DNA of 64,000 bases, from NCBI GenBank assembly GCA_937136055.1, contig CAKZOD010000022.1, positions 124,001 through 188,000 of the forward strand, written 5' to 3'. Within the stretch, counting starts at the first letter, position 1, and each line of letters begins with the position of its first letter. The notes beneath the pieces are model-generated. The model ran no database searches, was not told the DNA's origin, and worked only from the letters and a program-made list of their open reading frames with translations. Source of the stretch: an uncultured Oceanospirillaceae bacterium (GTDB lineage: Bacteria; Pseudomonadota; Gammaproteobacteria; Pseudomonadales; Balneatricaceae). The translations under genes were made by a program, and so were the position numbers. Shown one piece after another: positions 55,035-63,734 of this stretch.

Positions 55035-57968
55035 CTAATCTCCGTTGTGAGCGTAGTTATCTGCAGTGCTCGGGAGCCCGGGTAAGGTGATTACCACCTG
55101 TGTGCCATTTTTCTGATTTTTATCGGCTGGGCTGATGATTTCAATACTACCATAATGTTCAGTGATTATGTTATGAACTAATGGTAAACCTAAACCTGTC
55201 CCTTCTCCTGGATCTTTAGTCGTAAAGAAAGGCTCAAATAGTCTATCAATAAGTTGCTGCTCAATACCACTCCCTTGATCAGTTATTTTTAAGGTAATAA
55301 TCTCGGAGAGCGTTTCACAAGTGATGCTGATTTTGCCCTTTTCAGGCGAAGCATCGCAAGCATTATTTAATAAATTAATAAACACTTGTATTAATTGTTG
55401 TGAATCGCCCATGACATAGCTGTTTTCGGGTATATCACAATGAAATAATTGCTGTTTTCCTCTCGCGTCTAAAGCGACTAAATGAATAGCTTCGTCGATA
55501 ACCGCTTGCAAATTGACGGGATTATGCTGAACTTGTTCACTGTTTTCGCCGCTGTGAGCGAAGCGCATAAGTGACTTAACTATGCGACTAATTCTGCCTG
55601 TTTGGATAAGGATTTGCTCACCGGTTTCCAGTACTGCAGGATTCTTCGTTTCAAAGTTTAAATTCTGTGCTAAACAGGCAATGCCAGTGACAGGGTTTCC
55701 TATTTCATGAGCGACCCCGGCAGAGAATCTTCCGATTGATGCAAGTCTAGCTGTATGAGAAAGTTTCTCCTCTAAAATACGTTGCTCACTGTCATCCTCT
55801 AACAATATTACAAGAGAGTAATTCTCAGCTTCGCCAAGTTGGTTTTTATGCAAATTTAGCCAGTATTTTTGTTCTGCAACTTCAAGCTGTAAATCGGCTA
55901 AGTGGTTATCTGAAGAGATTGCGAACTGCTCAAGAAACTCACCCCAAGGTGCAGGCAAATCAAGTAAGGGTTTGCCTAAAACTTCCGCGGTTGGGCATTG
56001 TGTGAGACGCTCCATCTGCAAGTTCCAGAAGGTAATGCAGTGTTGCTTATCTATAGTGCAGGCGCCTATTGGGAGTTTTTGTAATGTGGTGCGGTGATGG
56101 CGTCTTAAATTGTCTAGCTCTGAGGCGAGGCCGCCAAGCTTCTCTTGATAATTTTCTAATTGATCTTCGAGCATTAAAATATCGGGTGTTCGAAAGTTAT
56201 CGCTTTTGTCTTTGGTGGATAGCGGGGCGAGCAATGATGCGGCTTTTATAGGACCAATGAGGGCAGATAAATTGTGTTCAAGCAAGGTTCTGACTCTTAA
56301 TAAATCAAAGGGCATTAGCTGATCACTGTTAAGAGAAAGCGTGTTCATTGCCTTATGTAATTCACGTTGAGCAGCTTGTTCACCGAGCTTTGGCGCGAGT
56401 ATTTGGATGATATCTTCGCTGTGAATAGGGGTAAGGTTTAAGCTCGAAGGTTGTTCTAATGAGTTGTAAAGGCAAGACTCAGCAGCTTGTAGCTCTTCTC
56501 TTGAGGTTTTGGTTAGCAAGGATACGATTATCAGTGCTGCAACATTTAATATGAGCGAGAGAATAGCGGTTGATTGCCAGCTAAACTGGCTGATATTTAA
56601 ATCGCTTAAAAGGCTGGTTTGGGAAAATACGACCGGATAAAAAGTGGTGATAAACCAAGTGAAAATGCCAATACATAACCCTGTTATAAAACCCAGCTTA
56701 TTAGCTTTTGGCCAAAATAATGTGACCATTAATCCCGGTAAAAATTGTAAAAAAGCAATAAAAGCACTTAGGCCTAGCAGCTGAATTTGTTTGGTGACGC
56801 CATAGTTTTTATAAAATAAATAACTAATGATGATGACGCCGACAATGAGTGCGCGCCTGATCCAAAGTAACCAGTTATAAAAGTGTGCGCTTTTGGGGAT
56901 AGTGATTAGGCGAACGATCACATGGTTTTGTAACATAGACCCTAAAGACAGCACTGAGAGGATCATAACACCACTTGTAGCGCCGAGTGCCACGATGTAG
57001 CTGGCAATAATCATCCATTTAGAATTAATAATGTCGCTAATATAGAACATTGTGAAAGAGGGGCTGCCAGGAATTCCCATCTTAATGCCTGCCCAAGTAA
57101 TGATAGGAACAGATGCCGCTAGCATAAATAGGTATAAAGGCATGCCCCAAGAGGCTGCATGTAAATTGCTAATTGACTGGTTTTCGTTAAACAATAAATG
57201 GAACATGTGTGGCATAACAATCACGGCTGTGAAAAATGCCAAGAGCAGAGTGCGCCAACTATCCGTTTCGGGTTTGCGCTCTAATAATGCTGAAGCTGAT
57301 GCAGAATCACTCACCCATTGAGTAATTTCTGATGGGCCACCTAAAACCTCAAAGTAGACAAAGATAGCAAAGCCGACGAAGACACAGAGTTTAATGATCG
57401 AACTTGCTGCAATGGCAACCACTAAACCACTATTGCGAGCTCTTAAAGAAGGTCTTTTTGTGCCAAAAATAATTGCAAACAATGCAATGCAGGTACAAAA
57501 AGTAATTGCCACGATTGAATCAGAGCTGTCTTTGTACAGCAGATTGACTGAATCAGTTATCGCTTGAATTTGAATAGAGAGTAAAGGCAAGCTAGCAATT
57601 AGCAGTAACAGTGAAATGAGGCTGCCAACTGAGCCGCTTCTGAATCGGAAGGCAAACAAATCAGCAAGAGAGCTGAGCTGGTGGCGGCTCGTTATTTTGA
57701 ATATAGGGATTAGCACAACAGGTGCCAGTACAAAGGCAGCGGTTGCCCCTAAGTATGAAGCTAAGAAAAGTAAGCCGGATTGATGGATAAAACTAAACGA
57801 CCCAAAAAAAGTCCAGATACTGGCATAAACCCCAAGTGATAAAACAAATACAGCGGGGTGGCGAGAAAATCGCCTAGGTAATATTTCCTTTTCAGCGAGT
57901 GCGGCGATGCCGAACATTATTAATAGATAGCCTGCACTAATGCTAAGTAGCTGCGGTAAATTGAGCAT
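55035..57968 (-). CDS. cbrA: CbrA, SLC5-type transporter/sensor histidine kinase
   Basis: The 977-residue protein joins a sodium:solute symporter-like domain (about 1-490, some 13 membrane segments) to a STAC-like linker (about 500-590), coiled coil, PAS domain (about 630-735) and kinase core: His754 in VAHEIGNPVTGIA, and ATPase motifs DQGSGIEQ and GEGTGLGLPLVHNI. CbrA transports histidine in Pseudomonas and signals to CbrB to set carbon/nitrogen balance. Its ATG overlaps the TAA of the small upstream gene (TAATG), indicating coupled translation. Confidence 0.92.
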   Translation of the reverse strand: MLNLPQLLSISAGYLLIMFGIAALAEKEILPRRFSRHPAVFVLSLGVYASIWTFFGSFSFIHQSGLLFLASYLGATAAFVLAPVVLIPIFKITSRHQLSSLADLFAFRFRSGSVGSLISLLLLIASLPLLSIQIQAITDSVNLLYKDSSDSIVAITFCTCIALFAIIFGTKRPSLRARNSGLVVAIAASSIIKLCVFVGFAIFVYFEVLGGPSEITQWVSDSASASALLERKPETDSWRTLLLAFFTAVIVMPHMFHLLFNENQSISNLHAASWGMPLYLFMLAASVPIITWAGIKMGIPGSPSFTMFYISDIINSKWMIIASYIVALGATSGVMILSVLSLGSMLQNHVIVRLITIPKSAHFYNWLLWIRRALIVGVIIISYLFYKNYGVTKQIQLLGLSAFIAFLQFLPGLMVTLFWPKANKLGFITGLCIGIFTWFITTFYPVVFSQTSLLSDLNISQFSWQSTAILSLILNVAALIIVSLLTKTSREELQAAESCLYNSLEQPSSLNLTPIHSEDIIQILAPKLGEQAAQRELHKAMNTLSLNSDQLMPFDLLRVRTLLEHNLSALIGPIKAASLLAPLSTKDKSDNFRTPDILMLEDQLENYQEKLGGLASELDNLRRHHRTTLQKLPIGACTIDKQHCITFWNLQMERLTQCPTAEVLGKPLLDLPAPWGEFLEQFAISSDNHLADLQLEVAEQKYWLNLHKNQLGEAENYSLVILLEDDSEQRILEEKLSHTARLASIGRFSAGVAHEIGNPVTGIACLAQNLNFETKNPAVLETGEQILIQTGRISRIVKSLMRFAHSGENSEQVQHNPVNLQAVIDEAIHLVALDARGKQQLFHCDIPENSYVMGDSQQLIQVFINLLNNACDASPEKGKISITCETLSEIITLKITDQGSGIEQQLIDRLFEPFFTTKDPGEGTGLGLPLVHNIITEHYGSIEIISPADKNQKNGTQVVITLPGLPSTADNYAHNGD

Positions 57969-58138
57969 TACTGGTTATTTCTTCTGTAATTGACGTAAAA
58001 GGTAAGCAAGATTAAAACCATCCAGCTAATGAAAGTATATAAAGGCGTAAGATTTAATAAGAACCACCATTCGATCATGGCAGGGAAAAAAAGCCAGTAG
58101 CCAATTAGCAATAGTAATAGGACTCGGTGAAACTGCAT
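57968..58138 (-). CDS. cbrX: CbrX-like small membrane protein
   Basis: A 56-residue frame starts at ATG 58138 with AAGGA upstream, and its TAA stop shares a base with the cbrA ATG. It encodes two membrane helices: VLLLLLIGYWLFFPAMIEWW, then, after a LNLTPLYT turn, an FISWMVLILLTFYVN segment with a basic YRRNN tail. Size, topology and location match CbrX, the small protein cotranscribed with cbrA in Pseudomonas, which resembles the small subunits of some SLC5-type transporters. It probably associates with the CbrA transporter domain (inference). Confidence 0.85.
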   Translation of the reverse strand: MQFHRVLLLLLIGYWLFFPAMIEWWFLLNLTPLYTFISWMVLILLTFYVNYRRNNQ

Positions 58139-58162
58139 ATCATTCCTTTGTCTTAGATTATC

Positions 58163-59062
58163 TTAGCTGTTGATTGAGATATTGTTTTTAGGAATTGCTT
58201 GTGGCTGCCAGTTTATAATAGCTGATTGCAAAATTTCATGTTTATTTGCTGTTTTTAGGCTAGATGGCACATTTTGGCCTAAAAAGCTAAGTGCCTTAAG
58301 TAAGTCTTTGCAGGCATTATCAGCGTTTAGGGCAGGTGCGTGATTTTGTTTGCTAAGCTTTTGGCCGTCAGCGTGGGTGATAAGTGGGATATGGCTATAG
58401 TGAATAGTACTGTAATTGAGTGCTTCAATCAGAGTTAATTGTTTCGCTGATTCATGCAGTAAATCGTTACCTCTGACAATATGGGTAATCCCCATTAAGT
58501 AATCATCGACAGTAACGGCTAATTGATATGCCCACAATTTATCACGGCGTAACACTACAAAGTCGGCCAGGTCTGGAAATTCGCAACTTTGTTCGCCTAA
58601 TATGCCGTCTTGCCAAGTAATTTGGTTATCAGCACTTTTAAATCGCCATGCATGGTTTTGTGCGAGAGGTATTGTGCTTTCTAAGTTTATTGCGCTGTTA
58701 TCAGTTTTGCGGCAATAACCGTCATAAAAACCATTTCCAGAGCGTTGCTTGATGTCTTTGCGTGAGCAAAAGCAAGGGTAGGCAAGGTTTGCAAGAATTA
58801 GCTTTTGTAAGGCGTCATTATATAAGTGCTGCCTTTCGCTTTGGAAAATAACTTCTTTGTCCCACTGCAATCCATAATCAGATAAGGATTGTATGATGCG
58901 TTGGCTAGCACCTGGCATTTCTCGCGGGGGATCAATATCGTCAATGCGTAATAGCCATAAGCCATTATTGCTTTTAGCATCTAAGAAACTCGCAAGGGCA
59001 GCAAGTAACGAACCGAAGTGAAGTTCACCGGTAGGGGAGGGTGCAAATCGTCCAATATACAT
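58163..59062 (-). CDS. gluQ: Glutamyl-Q tRNA(Asp) synthetase
   Basis: It attaches glutamate to the queuosine of tRNA(Asp). The 299-residue GluRS paralogue lacks the anticodon-binding domain. It has GRFAPSPTGELHFGSLLAAL (HIGH motif), a zinc-site stretch CFCSRKDI...DGYCR, and a GQKLSKQN signature. It follows dksA by 36 bases, the usual dksA-gluQ pairing, and precedes cbrX by 24 bases, so a long dksA-gluQ-cbrXAB transcript is possible. Confidence 0.95.
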   Translation of the reverse strand: MYIGRFAPSPTGELHFGSLLAALASFLDAKSNNGLWLLRIDDIDPPREMPGASQRIIQSLSDYGLQWDKEVIFQSERQHLYNDALQKLILANLAYPCFCSRKDIKQRSGNGFYDGYCRKTDNSAINLESTIPLAQNHAWRFKSADNQITWQDGILGEQSCEFPDLADFVVLRRDKLWAYQLAVTVDDYLMGITHIVRGNDLLHESAKQLTLIEALNYSTIHYSHIPLITHADGQKLSKQNHAPALNADNACKDLLKALSFLGQNVPSSLKTANKHEILQSAIINWQPQAIPKNNISINS

Positions 59063-59098
59063 AGAAAAACGAGTCAGAATGCTCTGACTCGGTATCTG

Positions 59099-59530
59099 TT
59101 ACTTGCCGTTTTGCTTTTCTTTGATTTCAGATAGCGTTTTGCAATCAATACAAAGCGTAGCGGTAGGGCGTGCTTCTAATCTACGAATACCAATTTCAAT
59201 GTCGCATTCTTCGCAATATCCGAAGTCATCTTCATCGATACTATCCATGGCTTCGTTGATCTTTTTGATTAGCTTACGCTCGCGATCGCGTGTTCTTAAC
59301 TCTAAACTGAATTCTTCTTCTTGGCTCGCTCTGTCATTTGGATCAGCATAGCTAGTGACTTCTTCTTGAAGGTGATTGATGGTGCTATCAACTTCTTCCA
59401 TTAACTCTTGCTTCCAAAGACTGAGTACGTTTCTGAAATGATCCTTTTGCTGATCATTCATGTACTCTTCACCTTCTTTCATTACATAGGGTGAAAAACG
59501 TGCTGATTTACCTGTATTAGCATCTGGCAT
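59099..59530 (-). CDS. dksA: RNA polymerase-binding transcription factor DksA
   Basis: It binds the RNA polymerase secondary channel and, with ppGpp, adjusts rRNA, tRNA and amino-acid operon transcription. The 143 residues include the GEEYM segment, a coiled coil with tip Asp residues (SYADPNDRASQEEEF) and the four-cysteine zinc finger YCEECDIEIGIRRLEARPTA...LCIDC. All four cysteines are present. The N-terminal lead is slightly shorter than in E. coli (151). Confidence 0.97.
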   Translation of the reverse strand: MPDANTGKSARFSPYVMKEGEEYMNDQQKDHFRNVLSLWKQELMEEVDSTINHLQEEVTSYADPNDRASQEEEFSLELRTRDRERKLIKKINEAMDSIDEDDFGYCEECDIEIGIRRLEARPTATLCIDCKTLSEIKEKQNGK

Positions 59531-59847
59531 AATGTCTGCCTCATTCTCCGAACGTTTAGGCGATAAATTCTATCGCGCTTCCTTACAATTATTGAAAAAA
59601 TGATCATCCTTATCGGAAGGGTGGTGAAAATACCAGACCTTTTTGAGATTGGAAAGCTTTTCGTTGAAAAATAGACAAATAGTTAAACTTTGCTAGAAAC
59701 ATAAAAAAAACTTAATTTAGTATTCATAAAAGCTGAAGAAAATATGCACTTAATCTCTTTGCTTGCTCTAGCTCTTTAAATGTTAATATTCCTAGAATAA
59801 TGACGATAGATAATAAACGATTTGCTTTTAGAGGCGCCTTAGAAAGT

Positions 59848-60567
59848 ATGAAATACGATAAAACCCTTGTCAGTGCAACTTTAGTTAAACGCTATAAGCG
59901 TTTTTTGGCTGATGTGATTTTACAAAATGGAGAAGAAATTACAGTCCATTGCGCTAATACAGGTGCGATGACCGGCTGTGCAGAGCCCGGTAGTAAGGTT
60001 TGGTTGTATAATAGTGATAATCCAAAGCGTAAATATATGTACTCATGGGAGCTGGTAGAGCTTGAAGCACCTTCTGGTTTTATTTGCATTAACACCGCAA
60101 GACCTAATCAAATTGTAGAGCAGGGGCTAATTGCTAAGAGAGTGCCAGAGCTTGCTGAATACCATTCAATTCGCCGTGAAGTAAAATATGGTGAAGGTTC
60201 GCGTGTAGACTTTTTGCTCAGCCAAGAAGGCCTCTGTGATGTTTATTTAGAAGTTAAGAGTGTTACTTTGCATTTAGAGGGGGATCTAGGTGCTTTCCCA
60301 GATGCCGTTACAACCAGAGGGCAAAAGCACCTTAAAGAGTTAATGGCAATCAAGCGTAGTGGCGCACGAGCTGTTTTAATGTTTTGTGTTATGCATGCTT
60401 GGATACAAAAAGTTACTGTGGCTGAACATATCGATCCAAAATATGCTGCGTTATTAAAAGAAGCAATTGACGAAGGTGTGGAAGTTTATTGTTACAGTGT
60501 TGAGATGTCGCAAGAAGCGCTAATAATGAAACGTGAATTGCCTCTTGTGATGCCTGGCAATACTTAA
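59848..60567 (+). CDS. sfsA: Sugar fermentation stimulation protein SfsA
   Basis: It is a DNA-binding/nuclease-fold protein linked to maltose metabolism in E. coli; its biochemical role is not settled. I choose ATG 59848 because MKYDKTLVSATLVKRYKRF then matches the E. coli SfsA N-terminus without gaps; an ATG at 59800 would add 16 residues, and neither has a strong ribosome site. The 239 residues contain HCANTGAMTGCAEPG, EVKYGEGSRVDFLL and YLEVKSVTL with the nuclease-like Asp/Glu-Lys core. It is divergent from dksA. Confidence 0.92.
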   Translation: MKYDKTLVSATLVKRYKRFLADVILQNGEEITVHCANTGAMTGCAEPGSKVWLYNSDNPKRKYMYSWELVELEAPSGFICINTARPNQIVEQGLIAKRVPELAEYHSIRREVKYGEGSRVDFLLSQEGLCDVYLEVKSVTLHLEGDLGAFPDAVTTRGQKHLKELMAIKRSGARAVLMFCVMHAWIQKVTVAEHIDPKYAALLKEAIDEGVEVYCYSVEMSQEALIMKRELPLVMPGNT

Positions 60568-60583
60568 AGAGCTAAAATATGGA

Positions 60584-60604
60584 TTTAGACTGCCTTAGTC
60601 TAAA
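60584..60604 (+). terminator. Hairpin after sfsA
   Basis: TTTAGACT (60584-60591), loop GCCTT, AGTCTAAA (60597-60604): a perfect 8-bp stem 17 bases after the sfsA stop, without a long T-run. Confidence 0.55.
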
Positions 60605-60611
60605 ACAAATA

Positions 60612-60638
60612 AGCCTCTAAGTTTGTACGTTAGAGGCT
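60612..60638 (-). terminator. Terminator after bioA
   Basis: AGCCTCTAA (60612-60620) and TTAGAGGCT (60630-60638) form a 9-bp stem; the minus-strand tail is TATTTGTTTTAG. It lies about 35 bases beyond the bioA stop. Confidence 0.75.
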
Positions 60639-60674
60639 AAGTGTTTGAAAGAACTTGTCACTATCGGCGTGCAG

Positions 60675-61952
60675 TTAATGCTCAGAAACGACTTTGACCA
60701 TTGCAGCTGTTAGCTTATCGAGTACATCAGTTTGCATCACATAAGCTGGCATGATGTAAACTAATTTGCCAAAAGGCCTAACCCAAATCCCTTGGGCTTT
60801 GAACTGCTCTTGGATTCGAACACTATCTACAGGTTGTTTCATTTCAATCACGCCAATCGCGCCCATTACACGTACATCAGCAACTTGATCAAGTGATTTT
60901 GCAGGGCTCAAACCTTTTAATAACGCTGTTTCTATTCTTTTTACTTGTTGCTCCCAGTCATTATTAACAAGTAGATCAATGCTGGCGACAGCGACTGCAC
61001 AGGCGAGTGGGTTACCCATAAAAGTGGGGCCATGCATGAAGCAGCCTGCTCCTCCTTTAGAGATGGTTTCCGCAACTTCTTTTGTAGTGAGCGTTGCTGC
61101 TAGTGTCATGTAGCCGCCTGTCAGTGCTTTGCCAAGACAAAGAATGTCAGGTGAAATACCGGCATGCTCACACGCAAAAAGCTTTCCTGTTCTGCCAAGC
61201 CCTGTCGCTATTTCATCAGCTATAAGTAAGACGTTGAATTCATCACAGAGCTTTCTTGCTTGGGCTAAATATTCAGGGTGGTAAAAGTGCATACCTCCAG
61301 CGCCTTGAACTACAGGCTCAAGAATTAGTGCAGCAATCTCTTGGTGGTGTTCTGTCAAAATATCTTTAAGGGATTGAATATCGCTGGGTTGCCACTGAGC
61401 GTTAGGTGAAGTATTAGGTCTATCCGCGAAAAAGTGTTGAGGCAAAATATCGCTAAATATATCGTGCATACCAGTGACAGGGTCACAAACTGCCATCGCA
61501 CCGAATGTATCGCCATGATAGCCATTTCTAATAGTGACTAACCTGTTTTTGCTTGATAGCCCTTTAGATTGCCAATATTGAAATGCCATTTTAATAGCAA
61601 CTTCAACTGAAACAGAACCGGAGTCAGCTAGAAATACTTTTTCTAAACCAATAGGTGTAATTTCGACTAAGCGTTTGGCTAGGTTAATAGCAGGTTCATG
61701 GGTTAAGCCGCCAAACATAACATGCGACATCGTATCTATCTGTTTATGTGCAGCTTCATTTAGTGCAGGATTGCCATACCCATGAATAGTAGACCACCAG
61801 GACGACATGCCGTCGATAAGCTTTTCGCCGGTACTCAGCTTTATATAGACCCCTTCAGTGGAAGCTACTGAATAGCATGGGGTTGGTTGAGTCATGCTGG
61901 TGTAAGGGTGCCAAATATGGTCTCGATCAAAAGCTAATTGTTCCGGGGTCAT
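60675..61952 (-). CDS. bioA: Adenosylmethionine-8-amino-7-oxononanoate aminotransferase
   Basis: It converts KAPA to DAPA in biotin synthesis with SAM as amino donor and PLP as cofactor. The 425 residues include HIWHPYTSMTQPTPC, the VFLADSGSVSVEVAIKMA segment, YHGDTFGAM, LLIADEIATGLGRTGKLFA and the PLP lysine in CLGKALTGGY (about 272). It is convergent to sfsA. bioB lies further along on the opposite strand, so the bio genes here are not in one operon. Confidence 0.96.
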   Translation of the reverse strand: MTPEQLAFDRDHIWHPYTSMTQPTPCYSVASTEGVYIKLSTGEKLIDGMSSWWSTIHGYGNPALNEAAHKQIDTMSHVMFGGLTHEPAINLAKRLVEITPIGLEKVFLADSGSVSVEVAIKMAFQYWQSKGLSSKNRLVTIRNGYHGDTFGAMAVCDPVTGMHDIFSDILPQHFFADRPNTSPNAQWQPSDIQSLKDILTEHHQEIAALILEPVVQGAGGMHFYHPEYLAQARKLCDEFNVLLIADEIATGLGRTGKLFACEHAGISPDILCLGKALTGGYMTLAATLTTKEVAETISKGGAGCFMHGPTFMGNPLACAVAVASIDLLVNNDWEQQVKRIETALLKGLSPAKSLDQVADVRVMGAIGVIEMKQPVDSVRIQEQFKAQGIWVRPFGKLVYIMPAYVMQTDVLDKLTAAMVKVVSEH

Positions 61953-62025
61953 AAGTTATCTCTCTTATTGCTACTTTTGTTCAATGTATCGGGTTGTCGG
62001 GTTTCGATATGATTTCTAGCTTGGC

Positions 62026-62775
62026 TCAAAGTACAGGGTCACTATTTACAGTGTCATTATTTACAGTATCGATATGAAGTACATCAATTCTGTCAGCTGA
62101 AATTTGCCAGCGAATATTATAGTCGTACAATCTTATGCCGTACTCTTTTGCTTGGCTTCGTTGATAAGCGGGTCTGGGATCACACCTTAAAACCTCTTCA
62201 ATCATATTGCTCAAAGACTCTTTTGTGCGCAATAGGTGAGTTTCACATTGCTTTTGAGCGCTAGCACTAAAGAATATAGGGTGTGAAAGTGGTGTGAAAC
62301 TTTCAGCTAACTGATTGCTTGCCTCATCGATTTTATCGGAGTAAGGGATATAAGGCTTAATATCCAGAACAGGTGTGCCATTTAATAAGTCGGCGCCTTT
62401 GACGCAAATGCTTAAGCAGTCGCCACTCTTATCAATACTCACGAGTTCAACGGCAGAAATACCAATTGGGTTTGGTCTAAAAGGAGAGCGGCTCGCGAAT
62501 ACCCCGATTTTTTGATTCCCCCCCAGCCTTGGTGGTCGAACTTTTGATTTCCAGCCCGATTGATAGCATTCACTAAACACAAATAAAACCCATATATGGG
62601 AGCTGTTAGTTAGCTGATCGACTATATCTAAATCACAAAAGGGCTTATGTAAAACGATACGAGATGTAATAGATTGGGTAAGTCTTGGTTGGCGAGGGAT
62701 GCCAAACTTTTCCGTAAAAGGACTTTGAATAACACCAATGCTAGAAAAGGAGAAGTCATCTGGTTGGCTATTCAT
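62026..62775 (-). CDS. trmO: tRNA (N6-threonylcarbamoyladenosine37-N6) methyltransferase TrmO
   Basis: It methylates t6A37 in tRNA(Thr) with SAM. The 249 residues show the TrmO/TsaA beta-barrel features: IGVIQSPFTEKFGIPRQP, the IWVLFVFSE strand, RPPRLGG, GVFASRSPFRPNPIGISAVEL and a C-terminal small domain with RCDPRPAYQ. The extreme C-terminus has a short Asn/Asp/Val repeat. It lies 73 bases upstream of bioA. Confidence 0.93.
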   Translation of the reverse strand: MNSQPDDFSFSSIGVIQSPFTEKFGIPRQPRLTQSITSRIVLHKPFCDLDIVDQLTNSSHIWVLFVFSECYQSGWKSKVRPPRLGGNQKIGVFASRSPFRPNPIGISAVELVSIDKSGDCLSICVKGADLLNGTPVLDIKPYIPYSDKIDEASNQLAESFTPLSHPIFFSASAQKQCETHLLRTKESLSNMIEEVLRCDPRPAYQRSQAKEYGIRLYDYNIRWQISADRIDVLHIDTVNNDTVNSDPVL

Positions 62776-62894
62776 TTTGAACTCTAATTTAGGTTGAAAA
62801 ACGGCAGTTTACGCATTTACTTAAGAAGGTACAATATATGTTGGATGATAGCGAAGTAAGGACTCGTGCTTTGATAAGTTGAATGCTAGGGAGT

Positions 62895-63593
62895 TTAAAT
62901 AGGTGTTCTAGCAAGAATCCAAAGCTCTACTTTTTGTACTCCTGCCTTTTTCAGCTCTTTGGCTATTTCATTTGCAGTGGCTCCTGTTGTCATAACATCA
63001 TCAACGATAGCAACATGTTTTAAATGTGTTTTATTGGCACAAAAGGCATCTATCAAATTACGCTTTCTCGCTTTAGCTTTTAAGGAGGCTTGCGATTGAG
63101 TTTCTTTCACTTTGAACACTAGCTGTGTATTTGTATCGATTTGCAGTGATTTGCTCAGTGCTAAGCAAATTTGTTCTGTTTGGTTATAACCTTTCATGAG
63201 CTGTTTTATATTGGACAGGGGAACAGGAATTAATGCTTGAGGTGGGTGGAAGTTCCGCTGCTTTAAAACGGTAGAAGCAAGAGCTTGCGCAAGCCATTTT
63301 ATATGGTGCTTTGCTTGTTGCTTTTTTATCTTTGGCAATAGGGTGTCAATTGGAAACAGGTAATCAAAAGCTGCAATAGTGGTATCAAAATATGGCCTCT
63401 TTTTTAAGCAATCTTTACAAATGTCTGCACTGTTAGCGCTAATTGTAATAGCGCAATGCTTGCAAGTATTTTTCTGCCAAGGGAGATCGCTCCAGCAATT
63501 TTGGCAAATTGATTGTGAGTTGACGCAAAGCATGTCGCACAAAATGCAGTTTTGTTTGAAAAACGCACAGATGTTTATTAAATAGCTGTTCAT
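62895..63593 (-). CDS. comF: ComF-family phosphoribosyltransferase-like protein
   Basis: The 232-residue protein has an N-terminal zinc-ribbon region with CxxC pairs (CILCDMLC, ICQNC, CKHC, ICKDC) and a C-terminal type I phosphoribosyltransferase fold with the PRPP loop VAIVDDVMTTGATANEIA. ComF helps natural transformation, possibly in DNA uptake or processing, in several bacteria. It is divergent from bioB, as in many gammaproteobacteria. Confidence 0.93.
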   Translation of the reverse strand: MNSYLINICAFFKQNCILCDMLCVNSQSICQNCWSDLPWQKNTCKHCAITISANSADICKDCLKKRPYFDTTIAAFDYLFPIDTLLPKIKKQQAKHHIKWLAQALASTVLKQRNFHPPQALIPVPLSNIKQLMKGYNQTEQICLALSKSLQIDTNTQLVFKVKETQSQASLKAKARKRNLIDAFCANKTHLKHVAIVDDVMTTGATANEIAKELKKAGVQKVELWILARTPI

Positions 63594-63734
63594 AAGTTGA
63601 CAGTGGTTATGCTGGCTATATTATATAACCCTTTATATTAGCCCTAGTATGCAGGTCTTAAATCCTGCATAGCTATCGCCACAAATAGTGATTAAAGTTT
63701 AGTCTTTATTACTGACAATAGGAGATCTTTTTCA

